Below, in pieces: positions 34,811 through 42,198 of a stretch of DNA of 64,000 nt. A model generated the notes under the pieces. The model made no database searches. It saw nothing but the letters and a program-made list of their open reading frames with translations, and was not told the DNA's origin. The DNA lies in contig JADZEM010000123.1 in NCBI GenBank assembly GCA_020850535.1, positions 1 to 64,000 of the forward strand, written 5' to 3'. The stretch is from Chloroflexota bacterium. Lineage in GTDB: Bacteria > Chloroflexota > UBA6077 > JACCZL01. The number at the start of each line of letters is the position of its first letter. Within the stretch, counting starts at the first letter, position 1. The position numbers were made by a program, and so were the translations under genes.

Positions 34811-35632
34811 ATGGAGGCAGTTCGCGCGGCCATCGCGAGCGCATCGGCGGCTGGCTTGCGGGCCGAGGATGTCGTCATCCTGCAGGACTCGGACAAGCTG
34901 ACCCTGCGCCTGTTGCCGTGTGACGTCGTTGCGCGGGTGGCCCACGCGGGCCAGGAGGCGGCCGAGCGGGAGGTCGAGCTTGCCCAACGGCTTGTCGCCG
35001 CCGGCAGCCCCGTCGTTGCTCTTGACCCGCGCGTCGCGTCTCGGGTGTACCGGCGCGACGGCTTCGCGGTCACGTTCTGGACCTACCACGCGCCGGTGAT
35101 GACTCACGTGCCCGCGCCTGCCGAGTACGCAGAGGTGCTCCAGCGCCTGCATGCTGGGATGCGGCAGATCGATCTGCCGACGCCGCACATGTTGGACCGG
35201 GTCGGGCAGGCGCTGGCACTCGTGACGGACCCGGGCCGTTCTCCTGCGCTCGCCGCTGCTGACCGTGCGTTGCTCTGCTCCACGCTGCGCGGCATGAGCC
35301 GGGCGATCCAGGACTGTGGTGCGCCCGAGCAGCTCCTGCACGGCGAGCCGCACCCTGGCAACGTGCTCAGCACGAAGGACGGGCTGCTGTTCATCGATCT
35401 TGAGACGTGCTGCCGTGGGCCGGTTGAGTTCGACCTCGCGCATGCGCCCCTGGAGGTCGCCGGGCAGTACCCGAACATCGATCATGCACTTCACCGGCAG
35501 TGTCGGATGCTGATGCTGGCGATGATTACCGCGTGGCGGTGGAATCGAGACGACCGGCTGCCGAACGGCCGTCTGCTGGCCCGGGAGTGGCTCGGCGAGC
35601 TGCGCGCGATGATGGACGCCGATGCTCGCTGA
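34811..35632 (+). CDS. Aminoglycoside-phosphotransferase (APH) family kinase
   Basis: A 273-residue protein of the APH/choline-kinase fold. The catalytic loop is LLHGEPHPGNVL near residue 180 (HGEPHPGN in place of HGDxxxxN, a variant I have seen in this family), and the metal motif is LFIDLETCCRGPVEFDLA near 200. The N-lobe is short and has weak nucleotide-loop conservation. These enzymes phosphorylate small hydroxylated molecules such as aminoglycosides, homoserine or methylthioribose. A resistance role cannot be inferred. Three in-frame upstream codons are plausible, but ATG 34811 follows GCTGCCATC only. Confidence 0.8.
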   Translation: MEAVRAAIASASAAGLRAEDVVILQDSDKLTLRLLPCDVVARVAHAGQEAAEREVELAQRLVAAGSPVVALDPRVASRVYRRDGFAVTFWTYHAPVMTHVPAPAEYAEVLQRLHAGMRQIDLPTPHMLDRVGQALALVTDPGRSPALAAADRALLCSTLRGMSRAIQDCGAPEQLLHGEPHPGNVLSTKDGLLFIDLETCCRGPVEFDLAHAPLEVAGQYPNIDHALHRQCRMLMLAMITAWRWNRDDRLPNGRLLAREWLGELRAMMDADAR

Positions 35633-35698
35633 GCGCTGACGCGCTATGCCGCTCCGCGGGTCGTCAGGTTCGCGCGCGCCGCTGGTCGTCTTCCAGGG

Positions 35699-36175
35699 TC
35701 ATCGGCCAGCGGGCTGTGGTGCGGCAGGGAGCTGCACGGTGACGCGGAGTCCCCCGGCCGCGCGGGGGCTGAGGGTAAGGATCCCGTCGTGGGCCTGGGC
35801 GATGCTCTTGACGATCGCCAGTCCGAGGCCGACGCCTGGATGGTCGGTGGCGGTCCGCTCGGCTCCGCGCTGGAACGGCTCGGCAAGCGTGGACACGACC
35901 TGCGGGGTGAGCTTCGCGCCGGTGTTCTCGACGGTGAGCGCCACATTTCTGGGGTGAACGCTGGTCGTAACCCACACGCTGCCGTGTTCGGGCAGATTGT
36001 GGACGATGGCGTTGTGGACGAGGTTCGTGCTCAACTGCAGCAGGAGCGCGTGCGAGCCGAGGGCAGCGGTCATGTCCCCGGAGGTCTCGAGGGTGAGACC
36101 GCGTTGCTCTGCAAGGGGGAGCAGCGTTTCCGCCGCCTCTTCCGCAACGAGGGACAGGTCAACACGTTCTCGGGT
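35699..36175 (-). pseudogene. 3' remnant of a sensor histidine kinase
   Basis: Only the C-terminal ATPase half remains: RERVDLSLVAEEAAET, the N box LLQLSTNLVHNAIVHNLP, VENTGAKLTPQVVSTLAEPF and the G box GVGLGLAIVKSIAQAH. No HAMP or phospho-acceptor His domain is present. The upstream frame (to 36550) is just the opposite strand of another remnant. It was evidently truncated by recombination near 36180. Confidence 0.8.
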
Positions 36176-36190
36176 GACGGCGTCGTGAAC

Positions 36191-36493
36191 GGCTCGAAGC
36201 TGGACCCGGGCAGTACGGTGTGGCAGCAGGCCATCGGTGCGTGTACGGATCTCCAGCCAGCGGGGTTCATGGGCGTCAGGCGGAGCGCACAGCAGCAGGA
36301 GCGTGCCCTCAAGTTCGCCCAGTGCATCCGCGAGAACGGCGTGAAGGACTTTCCGGACCCTGACCCGAATGGGCCGATCATCGACACCACGCGCATGCCA
36401 GGGAATCCGGCTGGCCTGAGTATTCCGGGCCTTCGGGCCGCCCAGGAGCAGTGCCGCGTCTTCGTGGCCGACTTCGTGACCGGTCCGCAGTAA
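36191..36493 (+). pseudogene. 3' remnant of a secreted lipoprotein-like gene
   Basis: The reading frame gives ALKFAQCIRENGVKDFPDPD, GPIIDTTRMPGN and a helical end, ending TGPQ. This sequence type belongs to an uncharacterised exported protein family best known in Actinobacteria, often beside HlyD/ABC and two-component genes. Start codon and signal peptide are missing. It meets the histidine-kinase remnant 5' to 5' at about 36180-36200. Confidence 0.7.
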
Positions 36494-36513
36494 GGCGGAG
36501 GGCCTGACTGCCG

Positions 36514-36544
36514 GCCGGCTCGCCGTCATCGGCGGCGAGCCGGC
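36514..36544 (+). terminator. Hairpin after the lipoprotein remnant
   Basis: GCCGGCTCGCCG (36514-36525) pairs perfectly with CGGCGAGCCGGC (36533-36544), loop 7 bases, 21 bases after the remnant's stop. It is probably the original gene's terminator carried along, though a U tract is lacking. Confidence 0.6.
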
Positions 36545-36655
36545 TTGCATGCCTGCGTCGGCAACGACCCCGTCAACGCGACCGACCCCAGCGGCGAGAT
36601 CCCGGCTATCGTCGGCGCGCTCGCAGCGGCCTGTGCGGGCGGCGCTGCCACCGAC
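36545..36655 (+). pseudogene. Remnant of an RHS-repeat protein (core end)
   Basis: The frame reads HACVGNDPVNATDPSGEIP, the classic end of the RHS core (YVGNNPVNxTDPSGE), followed by about 20 residues and then the unrelated peptidase gene on the other strand. No RHS body or start is present. It is a translocated scrap, beginning directly after the hairpin at 36514-36544. Confidence 0.7.
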
Positions 36656-36664
36656 GCGCCGGCG

Positions 36665-37819
36665 TCAGGGGTGCGGGCTGGGTGCGCGTCCGTACCGATG
36701 CAGGATGTCGAACAGGCGCGCGGGGTCCAGTCGGTGGGCCACGTTGCCATCGCGCCCGACCATCGTCTCGGCTGCCAGCAGCGCATTGACGATGGCCGCC
36801 TCCGTCGCCTCAATTGCGGCGGCGAACAGGTCTGACAGGTGCGTGTTCGCGAGCATCGTGACCTGGGTCTGAACCGGGATGTTGCCCCCGTGCTCTGGTG
36901 GCAGGCCAGCATTGCCCGTGGAAAACGCCAGGAAGATGTCGCCGCTGCCGTTCCCCTCGCCGCCGCCCACCCGTGCGATGCCCAGGCCGGCCCGCTGGGC
37001 CAGCCTGTCGCACTGGTGCGGGAGCAATGGCGCATCCGTTGCCAGGATCACGATGATCGAGCCGGCACCCGGTGGCCCCATGGCGGCGCGGTCTGGGGCA
37101 AGCTGCTGTCCGGGCCGGGGCACCTCACGCGTCGGGATCTCCTGGCCAACCGGCACACCGTCGATGCGGAGTAGCTCGCGGCGCCCAAAGTTTGCTTGCA
37201 CGAGCGCACCGACGGTGTACGTGCCCGCTGGTCCGGTGACCACGCGGGACGCCGTGCCGATGCCGCCTTTGAACCCGAAGCAGACCATGCCGGTGCCCCC
37301 GCCGACGTTCCCCTCCGCAACTGGCCCACGCTGGGCCGACGCCAGGGCGCGCTGGACGTGCTCCGTGGTGACGTGCATGCCGTTGATGTCGTTGAGGCCG
37401 CCGTCATAGGTCTCCGCGACCACCGGCAGGCTCCACCAGTGCCCCGTCTCACCCCGAGCGATGCGCTGCTCCGCTTCGTAGCGCACCAGGGCATCGCGAA
37501 CGACACCGACGCTGTGGGTGTTGGTGATGGCGACCGGGCCGGCCAGCGTGCCGCACTCTCGCAGCCACTCCAGGCCGGTCATCTCGCCAGCCCCGTTGAG
37601 CGTGTGGCAGCCGGCGAAGACCGGCGCGTCCCAGGCGTGCTCGTGGCGGGGCAGGATGACGGTGACACCCGTTCGCACCGGCCCCTTACCGACGACGAGC
37701 GGACCGTCTCCCCAGATCAGCGTCTCGTGGCCGACACGGACGCCGGCCACGTCGGTGATCGCATCGAGCGGCCCTGGCTCCAGCACTCCGATCCGTAGGC
37801 CGGCATCTCGCGCACGCAT
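36665..37819 (-). CDS. P1-family peptidase (DmpA/BapA aminopeptidase-like)
   Basis: A 384-residue N-terminal-nucleophile hydrolase of family S58. Family features: ITDVAGVRVGHETLIWGDG near the start, TGVTVILPRHEHAWDAPVFAGCHTLNGAGEMTG, and GNVGGGTGMVCFGFKGGIGTAS; the last precedes the autocleavage site. DmpA-type enzymes release N-terminal D- or L-amino acids or beta-peptides after self-cleavage. GGAGGA sits 7-8 bases before ATG 37819, so the longer N-terminus, which encodes an enolase-family remnant, is excluded. It is flanked by remnants on both sides. Confidence 0.85.
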   Translation of the reverse strand: MRARDAGLRIGVLEPGPLDAITDVAGVRVGHETLIWGDGPLVVGKGPVRTGVTVILPRHEHAWDAPVFAGCHTLNGAGEMTGLEWLRECGTLAGPVAITNTHSVGVVRDALVRYEAEQRIARGETGHWWSLPVVAETYDGGLNDINGMHVTTEHVQRALASAQRGPVAEGNVGGGTGMVCFGFKGGIGTASRVVTGPAGTYTVGALVQANFGRRELLRIDGVPVGQEIPTREVPRPGQQLAPDRAAMGPPGAGSIIVILATDAPLLPHQCDRLAQRAGLGIARVGGGEGNGSGDIFLAFSTGNAGLPPEHGGNIPVQTQVTMLANTHLSDLFAAAIEATEAAIVNALLAAETMVGRDGNVAHRLDPARLFDILHRYGRAPSPHP

Positions 37820-37851
37820 CTGTTCTCCTCCGTCTGGCGGCGTACTGTCCC

Positions 37852-37946
37852 AGCCGCCGGGGCGGCGGTAGACCGCGTGCGCTTCCAGCGTCTCTCCGTC
37901 GAAGTCCACACCGAGGCCGGGACGGTCTGAGAGGAATAGCTGGTCG
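37852..37946 (-). pseudogene. C-terminal remnant 1 of an enolase-superfamily dehydratase
   Basis: The frame reads DQLFLSDRPGLGVDFD and ETLEAHAVYRRPG, nearly identical to the end of the intact gene at 60192-61379 (GDQLFLSERPGLGVDFD, EKLEAHAVYRRPGT). The rest of the gene is gone. It begins at the base after the stop codon of the beta-helix protein gene, so the junction is precise. Confidence 0.85.
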
Positions 37947-40900
37947 CTACCGACTCACGCTCACCTCGTCCGCGATGAACAGTGCCTCGCTCTCCTTGGT
38001 ACCTTCCACCTGCACGTAGTCACCCACCTTGACGGTGGTCTTTGCAGCGTCCCCGTGCAGGCGCACGGTCACCGGACCGTCCCGATTCGCCAGAATCAGG
38101 TACGCCCCATTGGCGTCCGTCCCGACTTCCAACACGTTGCCTTCCGTGTGGGTATCGTCCCGGTTGGAGCGGTTGGTCTGCTGCCGTTGCTGCCGCTGCT
38201 CCTCGGTGAGCCGGCGCGGCTTGTCGGTGTCGTCCGTGGACGGCTTCACCGCCCGGGTATCAGCTGGGAGGAGCACGGTCGCCTGATCCTGGCCCGGCGC
38301 GATCACGCCGTTCGTGGTGGAGGTCAGCACCAGCCGGAACTCGATGCCGCTGGGACTTGCCAGCCCCACTGGCAGCACCGTCACGGCTACCGTCTTCTGC
38401 GAATCGCCAGGGGCAAACGTGAGGGTGCCGCTGATGGGGAGGTAGTCCACGTTCGCCTTCGCGGTGCCGTCCTGCGTGGTGTAGGAGACCGTGACAGTCT
38501 GGGCGGCAGCCGCGCTCGGTCTGCCGGCCGCGCTGGCCGCCACCGCTGCGCTTGTCAGGTTCGAGGTCGCGACGTTGACCGGGATCGTGGCGGTGCCGGT
38601 GCCATCAGCGTTCAGGGTCAGCTGTGGGGTTCCCACGGACACGGTCTGGGTCACGTCATCGTCCTGGATGGTGCCCGTCGCGGTGGCCTGCCCCAACAGC
38701 GCATTCGTGGGGTTGGAGAGGGTCACGGTGAACGTTTCATCGGGCTCAGACAGGAGATCTCCGCACATCGTGACCGGAATCTGCTTGCTCGTCTCGGTTG
38801 GGGAGAAGGTGAGTGCGCCGCTGGCGGGCACGTAATCCACCCCAACGCCGCAGCTGATGCCGCTGGTGGCGGTGTTGTCTGAGGTGGCGTACTGGACCGT
38901 GATGGTCTGGAGCGACCCCGGAGTCAGCGACACGGTGAACGTCATCGCGGCAGACCCGCTCGCACCCTCGGCCTGCTGCACGTTGGCGATGGAGAGCGCG
39001 GGCGTTCCTTCGTTGTCCTGGTTGGTGGCCGAGACGTCCGTGGGGTTGACCCCGCTGTAGGCACCGTCCGCGCTCGTGGCAGCGGCCAGGATGGCGGTGT
39101 ACGCGACGTTGCCGTCCTGGATCAGATCGTCCACGCCGGTGAGGGTCACCGTCTGCGCCACCACACCGGTGGCATCGGGCTGGAAGGTGAGGGTGGCGGT
39201 GCTGACGCCGCCCTCCGTCAGATCGCTACTGGACACGCCGATGGTCACCACGGAGGACGGCACCACTGCTAGCTGGACATTGAAGGTGGCCGTCCCGCCA
39301 GCTTCAGTCGTGGTCAGCCCTGAGGTTGGCGTCACCCCGATGGACGGTGCAACGACGGTCCGGCAGGCCGAGAACTCGGAGGTCGCGCCGGTCGTCGTGT
39401 TCGAGGTCGTGGCGGTGATGAACTGGCCCAGGGTGGTCGCTGGCAGGTTCAGGATGGTGAAGGCGCCGTTGCCGCTGATGTCCGTTGTTACGCTGGTGGA
39501 CCCGAGATACGTCTCGCCCTGACCGTTCCCGCTCACGCTGCAACTGGCGTTGGCGTACAGGTCGATCTCAAAGCTGGTGTTAACGGTGCTGTTCAGGGTG
39601 CCGGTGACGCGGGTGGCGCCAGCGTGCAGGCCGGCGCTCGTCAACACAGGGAAGTTGAGGAGGGTGTTACCGCCGGTGTCCCCGTCACCCGTGTCGTTGG
39701 CGGTGATGCCGTCGCCTTGCAGCTCAATACCGAGATGATTGGCCGTCGTGCCGTTGTTGAAGATGCGGTTGCCGCGAATGAGCGCGAACGTGCCGGCATT
39801 TTGAACCGAGACGCCGTCCCCAGCATTGTTGGCGATCAGGTTGCCGGCCCCGGGCGCCGTTCCACCAACGGTAAGGGGGACGTTGCCTCGGATCAGGATG
39901 CCGTCCCCGCCATTCCCGCCGGGGGTCGTGCCATCGGGCATCACGCCAACATAGTTCCCTTGAATCGTCACGGAGGACGGCGCGCTGCCGTTGAAGGTCG
40001 CATCAATGCCCGAAGACGTCATGCCGACGACGACATTTCGCGCAGCGGCGGTCGTTCCCCCAATGGTGACGTTTAATTGGGCGTTCCCGAGTTCGATGCC
40101 CCATCCACCAGAGGGAATCAGACTGGTCCCAGTTGCGTCCGTGCCGATCCAGTTCCCTTGAATCAGCGCGTTCCTTGCCACGCCGATCTGCGTTCCCGTG
40201 TTTCCCGAGATAATGTTTCGCGCACCCGGGGCCGTTCCGCCCACCACCACATTTGACCCGAAGCTGGTGGCGGCGATGCCAAAGACGTTGGGTACGGCTG
40301 CTGTACCGGCGGCGTTCGTGCCGATGTAGTTTCCCTGAACGGTTATGTTGTTGCCGGTCAGGTCAATGTTGATACCGAAGCCAGCCGCGGTCGTTCCGCT
40401 CACGACATTGCGGTGCTCCGGACTGGTTCCCCCGATCGTCACATTGGACGTCGCGACGCCCGTCACGTTGATGCCGAACCGATCGTTGCTCGCGGCGGCT
40501 GTCCCGTCGGCGTTCAGACCCACGTAGTTGCCGTGCAGCGTCACGTTGCTCGCGCCGCCGTCGATGAGGATGCCGTTCGTGTTGGAACCTGTGAATCTAT
40601 TCACGATGAGGCCGCGAATCAGCACGCCATTGGCCGAGGTTCCCAGGACAGCCAGGCCGGCGTTTGTGACACCAGTTGGCCCGTTCGCGCCGCTCAGCTC
40701 GATGAGCGGCGCGGCGTTGTAGCCAGCGGTACCATCGAAGACGCCCTGAGACCAGCCGTCAATGGTGAGCGGCGTGATGATGTTTGGCAGGTTGCCGAGC
40801 GCATTGAGTGGCGCGATGGTCCGGGTGGACAGGGCCGCGCCAGGGATATGGAAGCTGATGGTATCTGCGCCAGATCCCGCCGTGCAGCCGTTGTAGGCGG

Positions 40901-41102
40901 CGTCGGTGTTGGCGGCGGTGATCGCCTCGCGCAGGGAACAGTCACCGTTCGCTGTGTCTTCATCAACCGAGATGTTGACGATGATGTTCGCGGCGAAGGC
41001 CGACGGGGCGGTCGCTACCAGGGCCAGCCCGGCAAAGACGAGCGCCAGGAGCAACGCGCGGGCTAGCGAACTCTGAGCCACACTGCGGATCACCCGGAAC
41101 AT
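37947..41102 (-). CDS. Large secreted beta-helix / Calx-beta protein with CSLREAI motif
   Basis: A 1051-residue secreted protein. Signal peptide (MFRVIRSVAQSSLARALLLA...AFA) and the N-terminal motif DEDTANGDCSLREAITAAN mark a family of secreted right-handed beta-helix proteins. About residues 90-500 are beta-helix coils rich in Asn/Gly/Thr (for example TIGGTSPEHRNVVSGTTAAG). From about 590 to 900 there are Calx-beta-like domains (AEGASGSAAMTFTVSLTPGS, VDYVPASGALTFSP, SEPDETFTVTLSNPTN). A charged linker and an OB-like end domain (KTTVKVGDYVQVEGTKESEA) close it. GGAG lies 7 bases before the ATG. It is probably a surface adhesin or polysaccharide-binding protein. Enolase-gene remnants flank it on both sides. 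Confidence 0.85.
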   Translation of the reverse strand: MFRVIRSVAQSSLARALLLALVFAGLALVATAPSAFAANIIVNISVDEDTANGDCSLREAITAANTDAAYNGCTAGSGADTISFHIPGAALSTRTIAPLNALGNLPNIITPLTIDGWSQGVFDGTAGYNAAPLIELSGANGPTGVTNAGLAVLGTSANGVLIRGLIVNRFTGSNTNGILIDGGASNVTLHGNYVGLNADGTAAASNDRFGINVTGVATSNVTIGGTSPEHRNVVSGTTAAGFGINIDLTGNNITVQGNYIGTNAAGTAAVPNVFGIAATSFGSNVVVGGTAPGARNIISGNTGTQIGVARNALIQGNWIGTDATGTSLIPSGGWGIELGNAQLNVTIGGTTAAARNVVVGMTSSGIDATFNGSAPSSVTIQGNYVGVMPDGTTPGGNGGDGILIRGNVPLTVGGTAPGAGNLIANNAGDGVSVQNAGTFALIRGNRIFNNGTTANHLGIELQGDGITANDTGDGDTGGNTLLNFPVLTSAGLHAGATRVTGTLNSTVNTSFEIDLYANASCSVSGNGQGETYLGSTSVTTDISGNGAFTILNLPATTLGQFITATTSNTTTGATSEFSACRTVVAPSIGVTPTSGLTTTEAGGTATFNVQLAVVPSSVVTIGVSSSDLTEGGVSTATLTFQPDATGVVAQTVTLTGVDDLIQDGNVAYTAILAAATSADGAYSGVNPTDVSATNQDNEGTPALSIANVQQAEGASGSAAMTFTVSLTPGSLQTITVQYATSDNTATSGISCGVGVDYVPASGALTFSPTETSKQIPVTMCGDLLSEPDETFTVTLSNPTNALLGQATATGTIQDDDVTQTVSVGTPQLTLNADGTGTATIPVNVATSNLTSAAVAASAAGRPSAAAAQTVTVSYTTQDGTAKANVDYLPISGTLTFAPGDSQKTVAVTVLPVGLASPSGIEFRLVLTSTTNGVIAPGQDQATVLLPADTRAVKPSTDDTDKPRRLTEEQRQQRQQTNRSNRDDTHTEGNVLEVGTDANGAYLILANRDGPVTVRLHGDAAKTTVKVGDYVQVEGTKESEALFIADEVSVSR

Positions 41103-41312
41103 CGGGACTCCAGAGTCGCAGCGCCAGGTGGTGTTCTGCGGGTCGCAAGCGACGCGCGCGCTGCACAACCTACTGAGACTTGCGGGCGCATTATGGGGTG
41201 AGCACTCATCTATCGCGAGTGGGATCTGGATCGCTCTCGGCGGCTTCAGATGGACCTGGCGCAGAACGTTCGCTGGCAGGCCCTCACCCCTACCTCTGCG
41301 TCTCCCTGCGAA

Positions 41313-41489
41313 CTACGTCCCAGGGCGGCGGTAGACCGCGTGCGCCTGCAGCTTCTCGACGTCGAAGTCCACGTGCGGGCTGATCGGCATGTGGTACGCC
41401 TCGGCCAGCGTGGCGATGCGTAGCAGCTCGGAGATGCCGCCCGTCCAGACCACGTCCGGCATGATGTAGTCCGTCAGCCCCTGCTCCAG
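41313..41489 (-). pseudogene. C-terminal remnant 2 of an enolase-superfamily dehydratase with internal deletion
   Basis: The frame reads LEQGLTDYIMPDVVWTGGIS, LLRIATLAEAYHMPISPH, then at once VDFDVEKLQAHAVYRRPGT and stop. Against the intact gene at 60192-61379 an in-frame block of about 58 residues between SPH and VDFD is missing. Metal His (SPH) is kept; everything before LEQ is lost. It follows the CDP-alcohol phosphatidyltransferase stop by about 24 bases. Confidence 0.88.
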
Positions 41490-41512
41490 CATCCGAAGAC
41501 CAGGCACCATCG

Positions 41513-42184
41513 CTACCGCCCCTGCAGTGGTGGGTCGAGTGCCTGGACCAGGCCGAAGAACTGGACGACGACATCGCACAGGAGCAGGCCCGCCAACGGT
41601 ATCGCTGCGACGTCGAACCAGCCCAACCCGAGCGCGCCAACCGTGACCACCGGCCCCGGAAAGTACCACGTCAGTCCTGCACACATGCCGGCCAGCAGTG
41701 GGGCATCAGCCAGCCCGAACAATGGGAGCATCTCGCGCTGCCTGAAATGAACCCAGTGGGCCAACACCAGGCCGCGCATCAGCGCCACAATCAAGTAGGT
41801 CATGAAGATCGGAAAGTACGAGTATGACGCGCTGGCGATCCCATACATGAGACAAACGATGCTGACCATGTCAAGATACATATCGAGGAACAGGCCGCGA
41901 TCCGACGTGAGGCCTCGCGTGCGAGCCAGGTGTCCGTCAAGGTGATCTGCCAGCCAGTGCGTGATCACACCGAGCTCTGCGACGATGAACCAGGCCGGGT
42001 GGTAGCCAGCCAGGTAGAACGCCAGCCCAGCGATGACCATGCCGCCGAATCCGACCACCGTCACCTGATTCGGCGTGGCTCGGTCAGAGAGCCGTGGCTC
42101 GATCCTCCGGGCAACGGCGTAGCCAAGCCGAGCCATCGGGCTTGGGTCGTGACGGTGGAGCAGGGCCGGGACCAATGCTGGCAC
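41513..42184 (-). CDS. CDP-alcohol phosphatidyltransferase family protein
   Basis: A 223-residue membrane enzyme with about six helices and a complete CDP-alcohol phosphatidyltransferase signature: DHLDGHLARTRGLTSDRG then LFLDMYLD (DxxDGxxAR...GxxxDxxxD). It transfers a phospho-alcohol from a CDP-alcohol to an acceptor alcohol, releasing CMP, at the cytoplasmic membrane face. Its gene is 14 bases after the acyl-AMP-ligase gene and two genes from a nucleotidyltransferase fusion, which could make its CDP-activated headgroup. Hence a lipid headgroup role is likely. The exact substrates are unknown. Confidence 0.9.
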   Translation of the reverse strand: MPALVPALLHRHDPSPMARLGYAVARRIEPRLSDRATPNQVTVVGFGGMVIAGLAFYLAGYHPAWFIVAELGVITHWLADHLDGHLARTRGLTSDRGLFLDMYLDMVSIVCLMYGIASASYSYFPIFMTYLIVALMRGLVLAHWVHFRQREMLPLFGLADAPLLAGMCAGLTWYFPGPVVTVGALGLGWFDVAAIPLAGLLLCDVVVQFFGLVQALDPPLQGR

Positions 42185-42198
42185 GCTTGTGGTCTCCT

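Noticed and set aside
34811-35632. Aminoglycoside resistance gene
   Set aside because: The fold is APH-like, but many such kinases have metabolic substrates, and nothing around it indicates resistance.
36545-36655. Toxin tip of an RHS system
   Set aside because: Only the core-end motif and about 20 residues remain; there is no toxin domain or immunity gene.
37852-37909. N-terminal extension of the P1 peptidase
   Set aside because: These codons encode the tail of a dehydratase; the ribosome-binding site places the peptidase start at 37819.
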